Assembly: GCA_002402965.1 (NCBI GenBank)
Contig: DHGW01000079.1
Coordinates: forward strand, 1-19,666
Origin: Bacteroidales bacterium UBA4788
Lineage (GTDB): Bacteria; Bacteroidota; Bacteroidia; Bacteroidales; VadinHA17
Reading direction: 5' to 3'
Length of the DNA: 19,666 bases
Below, in pieces: positions 14,741 to 19,666 of the stretch. A model generated the notes under the pieces. It did not search any database. It saw nothing but the letters and a program-made list of their open reading frames with translations, and was not told the origin of the DNA. Each line of letters begins with the position of its first letter. Positions within the stretch are counted from its first letter, which is position 1. Position numbers and translations under genes: made by a program.

Positions 14741-14782
14741 GATTTGCGATTTGGGATTTGAGATTTGGGATTTGGGATTTCA
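14741..14782. repeat. 7-bp tandem repeat, GATTTGN, between ffh and folD
   Basis: Five contiguous full units (GATTTGC, GATTTGG, GATTTGA, GATTTGG, GATTTGG) and a sixth degenerate GATTTCA sit immediately upstream of the folD start. Read on the other strand they are the AAATCNC units also found at 1030-1050. Confidence 0.85.
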
Positions 14783-14805
14783 CATGGTTTAACAAACACT
14801 GCAGC

Positions 14806-16128
14806 CTAACGCCTTTTTGGTGCCAGCTTCGACAAATCCCCTCCCTTGGCGACCATCTTCATTATCTTTTTGGTCTCATCAAACTGCTTCAGGAGTCTGT
14901 TAACTTCCATCACCGTGGTGCCGCTGCCGGCAGCTATACGTTTTCTGCGGCTGCCGTTGAGAAGCACCGGGTTTGTCCTCTCTGCCGGGGTCATGCTCGA
15001 GATGATGGCTTCAATGCCATTGAAGGCATTGTCGTCGATGTCCAGGTTCTTTATCGCCTTGCTGACACCAGGTATCATGCCCATCAGGTCCTTCATGTTG
15101 CCCATCTTCTTTATCTGCTTTATCTGCGAGATAAAGTCGTTGAAATCGAACTGGTCCTTCGCTATCTTCTTCTGCAGCTTGCGGGCTTCCTCCTCGTCAT
15201 ACTGTTCCTGTGCCTTCTCCACCAGGCTGACGATATCTCCCATTCCCAGTATCCTGTCAGCCATCCTCTCCGGATAGAAGATGTCAATTGCATCCATTTT
15301 CTCACCGGTGCTGACGAACTTGACGGGCTTATTAACCACAGACCTTATTGAGAGGGCAGCCCCTCCCCTGGTGTCGCCGTCCAGCTTGGTCAGCACAACA
15401 CCGTCATAATCGATTCTCTCGTTGAATTCGAACGCAGTATTGACTGCATCCTGGCCGGTCATGGAATCGACCACAAAGAGGGTCTCATGAGGGTTGACCG
15501 CGTTTTTAACGGCAGCAATTTCGTTCATCATCTCCTCGTCAACCGCCAAGCGGCCAGCCGTATCAATGATCACAAGGTCATACCCGCTTTTCTTCGCCTC
15601 CCTGATTGCGTTGCGTGCTATATCCACAGGATTGCGGCTGCCCTCTTCGGTATAAACCGGTACCTCTATCTGGGTGCCCAGCACCTGCAACTGCTCTATT
15701 GCAGCCGGCCTGTAAACGTCGCCCGCCACCAGCAGGGGATTCTTGCCGCGTTTACTCTTGAGATGTTTCGCCAGCTTGGCGCTGAAGGTAGTCTTACCGC
15801 TTCCCTGCAGTCCAGCTATCAGGACGATGGCAGGGTTGGCCTTTATGTTGATATCAGTCCTATCACCTCCCATCAGCTCGACCAGCTCATCATGGACGAT
15901 CTTGACCATCATCTGCGAGGGCTTGACCGCCTTCAACACATTCTGGCCCATCGCCTTCTGTTTGACCGTATCGGTAAACTGCTTGGCGATCTTAAAGTTG
16001 ACATCCGCATCGAGGAGTGCTCTCCGGACATCCTTGAGAGTCTCCGACACGTTGATTTCAGAAATGACTCCTTCACCCTTCAGTATCTTGAAGGAGCGTT
16101 CCAGTCGTTCACTCAGGCTTTCAAACAT
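14806..16128 (-). CDS. ffh: Signal recognition particle protein
   Basis: Ffh is the GTPase of the bacterial signal recognition particle; it binds 4.5S RNA and hydrophobic signal sequences and docks with FtsY. The 440-residue chain has the N domain (1-95), then the NG GTPase with P-loop GLQGSGKT (106-113), DTAGR (189-193), MTGQD (223-227) and TKLDGD (247-252). The methionine-rich M domain (about 300-440) carries the RNA-binding helix SRRKRIAAGSG. The end, KLAPKRR, is slightly shorter than in E. coli. It starts 21 bp after argS and is co-transcribed with it. All key residues are present. Confidence 0.97.
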   Translation of the reverse strand: MFESLSERLERSFKILKGEGVISEINVSETLKDVRRALLDADVNFKIAKQFTDTVKQKAMGQNVLKAVKPSQMMVKIVHDELVELMGGDRTDINIKANPAIVLIAGLQGSGKTTFSAKLAKHLKSKRGKNPLLVAGDVYRPAAIEQLQVLGTQIEVPVYTEEGSRNPVDIARNAIREAKKSGYDLVIIDTAGRLAVDEEMMNEIAAVKNAVNPHETLFVVDSMTGQDAVNTAFEFNERIDYDGVVLTKLDGDTRGGAALSIRSVVNKPVKFVSTGEKMDAIDIFYPERMADRILGMGDIVSLVEKAQEQYDEEEARKLQKKIAKDQFDFNDFISQIKQIKKMGNMKDLMGMIPGVSKAIKNLDIDDNAFNGIEAIISSMTPAERTNPVLLNGSRRKRIAAGSGTTVMEVNRLLKQFDETKKIMKMVAKGGDLSKLAPKRR

Positions 16129-16149
16129 AATTATCTGATATTCTTTTAT

Positions 16150-17937
16150 TTACATTCGCTCAGGGGCTTCTATGCCCAGCAGGAAGAGGGCTTTTCCCAG
16201 CACCCTGCCGGTAAGTTCCGACAGGCGCAGCCGGAAACTGCGCAGGTTTCCGTCCTCCTCGCCAAGAATTGAATAATCGTGGTAAAACTGGTTGAACTCC
16301 CTGGCAAGTTCATAACAGTAGTTTGCTATCAGTGCCGGACTCAGTTCCGCAGCAGCCTCCCTGACCAGTCCGGGGAAGTCGTTCAGCAGTTTTATGACGC
16401 TGATCTCCTTCTGGTTGGGGATCACATTGTCATCCTTGCGGCTGGAAAAAGTTACACCAGTATCTTCGGCCTTTTTCAGGACCGACCGTATGCGGGCGTA
16501 GGTATACTGGATGAAGGGGCCGGTGTTGCCATTGAAATCAATCGACTCCTTCGGGTTGAAGGTCATGTTCTTCTTCGGATCGACTTTAAGTATAAAGTAT
16601 TTAAGGGCGCCCAGTCCTATCTGCCTGCATATATTATTCTTCTCAATATCACTATAACCGCCCAGCTTGCCCAGTTCCTGAGACATGGCTGTAGCGGTGG
16701 CTATCATCTCGGTAACCAGGTCGTCGGCATCAACAACAGTGCCCTCACGCGACTTCATCTTTCCTTCAGGCAGCTCCACCATTCCGTAGGAGAAATGGTG
16801 CAGTCCCTTTGCCCATTCGTAACCCATTCGCAACAGGGTCAGAGCAAGCACCTGGAAATGATAATTCTGTTCGTTGCCGACTACGTATATATGGCGGTCA
16901 AAATGGTAGTCGTTGTACCTGATGACAGCCGTTCCGAGATCCTGGGTCATATATACGGCCGTGCCGTCGGACCGCAGCAGCAGTTTCTGGTCGAGTTTGT
17001 CAGCGGTGAGGTCGATCCATACCGAGCCGTCCTCCCTGCGGATGAGGTGACCCTCTTCGAGTGAGTGAAGGACGATCTCCTTCCCCACCTTGTAAGTATC
17101 TGATTCGTAATAAATCTTGTCGAATTCAACGCCCAGTGCCCTGTAGGTGACATCGAATCCCTTGTAGACCCATGAGTTCATCATCTGCCAGAGATTGACC
17201 GTCTCCGGATCACCCGCTTCCCATTTCAGCAGCAGACTGCGTGCCTCCTGCATCAGGGGAGCGTTCTCGCGAGCCTCTTCGGGTGTAGATCCGGCTGCAA
17301 CAAGTGGTTCGATCTGTTCCCGGAGCTTTTTCTCGAACAGGACATAGTAGTCGCCCACGAAATGATCACCCTTCATCCCTTCCGAATCCGGTGTGCGGCC
17401 GTTGCCGTATTGCTGCCAGGCGAGCATCGACTTGCAGATGTGTATGCCGCGGTCGTTTACGATATTGGTTCTGATGACATTGTTCCCGGCAGCGGCACAA
17501 ATCCTTGAGAGGGAGTACCCCAGCAGATTGTTGCGTATGTGGCCCAGGTGGAGCGGCTTGTTGGTATTTGGTGACGAGTATTCAATTACAACCGTCTCAG
17601 CTCCGGGACCGGGCTCAAAGAAGCCATAGTTGCTGACGGCATGCATGCCGTCAAGTCGTGTGGTCCACTCAGACGGTGAGATTGTAAGATTCAGGAATCC
17701 CTTTATGACGTTGAAACCGCTGATGGCATCGATTCTTTGCGTGAGGTACTCACCTATCTCATTTGCAGTCTGTTCGGGAGAGTGATGGGAAATTTTCGAG
17801 AGCGGGAAAACCACCAGCGTGAAGTCGCCTTCAAACTCCCTGCGTGTCTTCTGTATCTGGAGGAGATCATCGCCTGCGTCTGCGCCGTAAAGGCTTCTGA
17901 CAGCCTCTCTGATCCCCTTTCTGAGCAGCTTTTCCAT
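16150..17937 (-). CDS. argS: Arginyl-tRNA synthetase
   Basis: A class I aminoacyl-tRNA synthetase that charges tRNA-Arg. The 595-residue protein has the N-terminal Add-1 domain (1-100) and the HIGH-box segment SSPNTNKPLHLGHIRNN (HLGH at 130-133). It also has IVNDRGIHICKSM (159-171), LLRSDGTAVYMTQDLGTA (320-337) and the diverged KMSKS loop GKMKSREG (392-399), as in most ArgRS. Near 470 come NGNTGPFIQYTYAR and the C-terminal DALR anticodon-binding domain, which ends in LLGIEAPERM. It is the first gene of the argS-ffh-folD operon. A perfect -7 box lies about 20 bp upstream of the ATG. Confidence 0.97.
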   Translation of the reverse strand: MEKLLRKGIREAVRSLYGADAGDDLLQIQKTRREFEGDFTLVVFPLSKISHHSPEQTANEIGEYLTQRIDAISGFNVIKGFLNLTISPSEWTTRLDGMHAVSNYGFFEPGPGAETVVIEYSSPNTNKPLHLGHIRNNLLGYSLSRICAAAGNNVIRTNIVNDRGIHICKSMLAWQQYGNGRTPDSEGMKGDHFVGDYYVLFEKKLREQIEPLVAAGSTPEEARENAPLMQEARSLLLKWEAGDPETVNLWQMMNSWVYKGFDVTYRALGVEFDKIYYESDTYKVGKEIVLHSLEEGHLIRREDGSVWIDLTADKLDQKLLLRSDGTAVYMTQDLGTAVIRYNDYHFDRHIYVVGNEQNYHFQVLALTLLRMGYEWAKGLHHFSYGMVELPEGKMKSREGTVVDADDLVTEMIATATAMSQELGKLGGYSDIEKNNICRQIGLGALKYFILKVDPKKNMTFNPKESIDFNGNTGPFIQYTYARIRSVLKKAEDTGVTFSSRKDDNVIPNQKEISVIKLLNDFPGLVREAAAELSPALIANYCYELAREFNQFYHDYSILGEEDGNLRSFRLRLSELTGRVLGKALFLLGIEAPERM

Positions 17938-17957
17938 CCTCTTTTTTGTTTCGGCTG

Positions 17958-17965
17958 CAAATATA
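17958..17965 (-). promoter_or_regulatory. -7 promoter box of the argS-ffh-folD operon
   Basis: TATATTTG on the minus strand is a perfect TAnnTTTG match 20 bp before the argS ATG, giving a leader of about 14 nt. A TTG lies further upstream at non-standard spacing. Confidence 0.55.
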
Positions 17966-18145
17966 GTATATTAGTTTATTACTTTTAGCCCGCAACTCTC
18001 TGCAGGATGTTGATTAAATTGTTTAAAAAAGTTGATAACTGGTTATTTTTTTTTGACGAAAGTCCGATCAGCATCAAAAAAAACAGGCTACCTTTAGCTT
18101 GGACATTGGGGCAATAGTGCACGACAAGGGAAGGAAATACAGGTT

Positions 18146-18604
18146 ATGGTAAAATTACAGGATATTAGAATTGAGGCAACCTCTAAAACACCGGCGGTAG
18201 GTTTCACAGCCTCAACAGGAAATCTAACATTTACGGGCAAATCTTTGCCTGAGAACGCTTCGGGTTTTTTCGAGCCTCTGTACAAGTGGGCCTCGGAATA
18301 TGCGAAGAATCCCGCGGAGAGCACGAACCTAAAATTTAATGTGGACTATTTCAATACCTCTTCTGTGATCTGGATGGGCAAGATTTTGAAGGTACTGACC
18401 AAGATCAAGAAGAGTGATCATATACTGTTTGTGCATCTCTATTTTGATATCGAGGAATATGACTCCATGGGTGAGGAGGATGTAAGGGAATCCCTTTCCC
18501 CCTTCCTGGATGTTACTGCAGATGCAACCTGCAGTGTCGGCATCAGGCTGTATGGCATTGATGAAGACGGAAATACGCTGAAGGAGAACATTGTTCTCAT
18601 CTGA
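18146..18604 (+). CDS. SiaC-family regulatory phosphoprotein (DUF1987)
   Basis: A 152-residue cytoplasmic protein of the DUF1987/SiaC family. Matches are the opening IEATSKTPAVGFTASTGNLT (9-28), GKSLPENASGFFEPLYKW (31-48) and NVDYFNTSSVIWMGKILKVL (65-84). In Pseudomonas, SiaC is cycled between forms by the kinase SiaB and the phosphatase SiaA, and unphosphorylated SiaC activates the diguanylate cyclase SiaD. The threonine in YFNTSS (Thr71 here) is probably the phosphosite equivalent. The C-terminus is about 25 residues longer than the usual 125 (DVTADATCSVGIRLYGIDED and beyond). No siaA, siaB or cyclase gene is present here. The start follows AAGGAAAT and fits the family. It stands alone, divergent from argS. 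Confidence 0.87.
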   Translation: MVKLQDIRIEATSKTPAVGFTASTGNLTFTGKSLPENASGFFEPLYKWASEYAKNPAESTNLKFNVDYFNTSSVIWMGKILKVLTKIKKSDHILFVHLYFDIEEYDSMGEEDVRESLSPFLDVTADATCSVGIRLYGIDEDGNTLKENIVLI

Positions 18605-18667
18605 TAAGGTTACCCCCGGGTTTTTACAGGTTTTTGCTTAACTTTACTGGATGTAACTGGTTTTTGC

Positions 18668-19666
18668 ATGAAAACGGTTAGTCTTATCCTGATAATGTTA
18701 ATTACTCCGCTTATGAACATATTCGGACAGGAACGTGACAGGCAGCCCGTGGTGTCAGGGAGTTTCTATCCCTCCGGCAGTGAACGGCTCAGGGGCGAGC
18801 TTGCAGGGTATTTTGCCTCGTTTGGAAAGCCGGCTTCGGGTGTGAAGGTGATGGCGATCCTGGTGCCGCATGCCGGTTATGTTTATTCGGGTCATACGGC
18901 AGCAGCCGGGTTTGCCGCCATTCCTGCCGGCACCTCATATGACAACATCTTTCTGATCGGCGTCAGTCACAGGTACGCCTTTGAGGGAGCAGCGGTCTTC
19001 ACGTCGGGGAACCTGGTGACTCCGCTGGGGACACTGAAGGTCAACAGGGAACTTGGAGAAAAGCTGAAATCGACCAACAAATGGTTCATTGAAAAGGATG
19101 AAGCGCACGGTCCCGAGCACTCCCTGGAGGTACAGCTCCCCTTCATCCAGCACCGCTTCAGCCCCGCCCCGGCAATAGTTCCGATATTGATCGGTACCCG
19201 GAACACGAACGTACTGAAGGCGCTGGCAACGGGACTGCAGCCATGGTTCAACGACCGCAATCTATTCATAATCAGCAGCGACTTCTCACACTATCCTTCG
19301 GCTCAGGATGCCCGGCGGGTGGACAGGCTGACCAGTGATGCAATTATCAAGGGTGAACCGAACGGTTTTCTCCGCACCCTCCGTGCCATTGAATCGTCTG
19401 GTACTGATAACCTGGCCACCGCCATGTGCGGCTGGCCTGCAGGGCTGGTGCTGCTCTACCTGGCGGAGAAGAGCGATGATCTCGTTTTCCGCAACGTGGA
19501 GTACACCAATTCGGGTGATTCGCCGGGAGGGTCAGCGGATGAGGTGGTTGGCTACAATGCCATAGTACTTGAGAAGAAGCCTGCCGGCGCAAAAAATACT
19601 TCATCACCTGCCGGCTCAACGGCTGATGCCGCGAAGAATACTTCATCACCTGCCGGCTCAACGGCT
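18668..19666 (+). CDS. AmmeMemoRadiSam system protein B (MEMO1 family), exported, incomplete at window end
   Basis: An open frame of 333 codons runs off the window. Residues 1-20 look like a signal peptide (MKTVSLILIMLITPLMNIFG). The MEMO1 domain follows: SGSFYPSG (30-37), VPHAGYVYSGHTAA (66-79), LIGVSHRYAF (96-105), HGPEHSLEVQLPFIQ (147-161), ISSDFSHYP (202-210) and CGWP (254-257). The MEMO1 metal and active-site triad (two His and a Cys) corresponds to His68, His101 and Cys254, so the site is intact. After about residue 302 comes a low-complexity linker with a 14-residue repeat (KNTSSPAGSTADAA). In many genomes MEMO is encoded beside or fused to an AMMECR1 domain and a radical SAM enzyme, so an AMMECR1 domain may follow outside the window. 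The molecular function of the bacterial system is unsettled. Confidence 0.88.
   Translation, partial: MKTVSLILIMLITPLMNIFGQERDRQPVVSGSFYPSGSERLRGELAGYFASFGKPASGVKVMAILVPHAGYVYSGHTAAAGFAAIPAGTSYDNIFLIGVSHRYAFEGAAVFTSGNLVTPLGTLKVNRELGEKLKSTNKWFIEKDEAHGPEHSLEVQLPFIQHRFSPAPAIVPILIGTRNTNVLKALATGLQPWFNDRNLFIISSDFSHYPSAQDARRVDRLTSDAIIKGEPNGFLRTLRAIESSGTDNLATAMCGWPAGLVLLYLAEKSDDLVFRNVEYTNSGDSPGGSADEVVGYNAIVLEKKPAGAKNTSSPAGSTADAAKNTSSPAGSTA
19592..19666 (+). repeat. 42-bp coding tandem repeat in the MEMO linker
   Basis: One full unit encoding KNTSSPAGSTADAA (19592-19633) is followed by a second that is cut by the window end after KNTSSPAGSTA. The 33 shared bases differ at only one position, a synonymous third base, so the duplication is recent. 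The copy number is unknown. Confidence 0.9.

Noticed and set aside
14741..14782. Heptad repeat as a CRISPR or iteron origin
   Set aside because: Units are contiguous without spacers, and no replication initiator gene or DnaA-box cluster is nearby.
15487..17064. Two open frames of about 261 codons each on the plus strand (15487-16272 and 16279-17064)
   Set aside because: They are antisense to ffh and argS, whose motifs are complete; the antisense proteins resemble nothing.
18605..18640. Short CCCCGGG hairpin after the SiaC-family gene as a terminator
   Set aside because: The stem is only about four bases with an almost absent loop, too weak to call.

Overview
The window looks like a housekeeping segment of a Bacteroidetes chromosome, probably Bacteroidales-like. 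The evidence is the long QueA, the argS-ffh-folD cluster, the ComA-like synthase next to aroE, a PD40 lipoprotein, a DUF1987/SiaC protein, and several perfect matches to the Bacteroidetes -7 promoter box TAnnTTTG just upstream of genes. No tRNA, rRNA, CRISPR array, phage gene or defence operon is visible. The left edge cuts a decayed IS1380-type transposase, and the right edge cuts an open gene inside a fresh 42-bp tandem repeat. The window may therefore be a whole assembly contig that broke at repeats.

Layout, left to right. 1-713: minus-strand IS1380 transposase pseudogene with an internal deletion and frameshift. 714-1046: AT-rich gap with inverted repeats, a GC hairpin, a duplicated palindrome unit and a 7-bp tandem repeat. 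1047-1814 (-): omega-amidase/nitrilase-family enzyme. 1952-3112 (-): membrane-anchored protein of unknown function with its own terminator. 3305-4609 (+): rarA/mgsA. 4723-5427 (+): exported LolA-fold-like protein. 5541-5916 (-): RNase P RNA with a recognisable -7 box and terminator. 5991-6302 (-): stand-alone Smr-domain protein. 6416-7639 (+): queA. 7654-8703 (-): threonine aldolase. 8792-9544 (+): truA. 12556-9627 (-): operon of a TPR protein, a phosphosulfolactate synthase-like enzyme and aroE. 12787-12814: a + strand terminator with no gene in front of it. 12868-13866 (+): PD40 beta-propeller lipoprotein. 17937-13868 (-): argS-ffh-folD. 18146-18604 (+): SiaC-family regulatory protein. 18668 to the end (+): exported MEMO-family protein (AmmeMemoRadiSam protein B), incomplete.

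How the genes fit together: most belong to core information processing. They cover tRNA modification (queA, truA) and charging (argS), tRNA 5' maturation (rnpB), protein targeting (ffh), replication-fork maintenance (rarA), one-carbon metabolism (folD) and the shikimate pathway (aroE). The less understood parts are the TPR-ComA-aroE operon, the 386-residue anchored protein, the orphan SiaC protein and the MEMO protein with its repeat linker. I see no clear new multi-gene system. The best leads are the ComA-like operon, the orphan terminator at 12787, the heptad and palindrome repeats, and the MEMO fusion linker.
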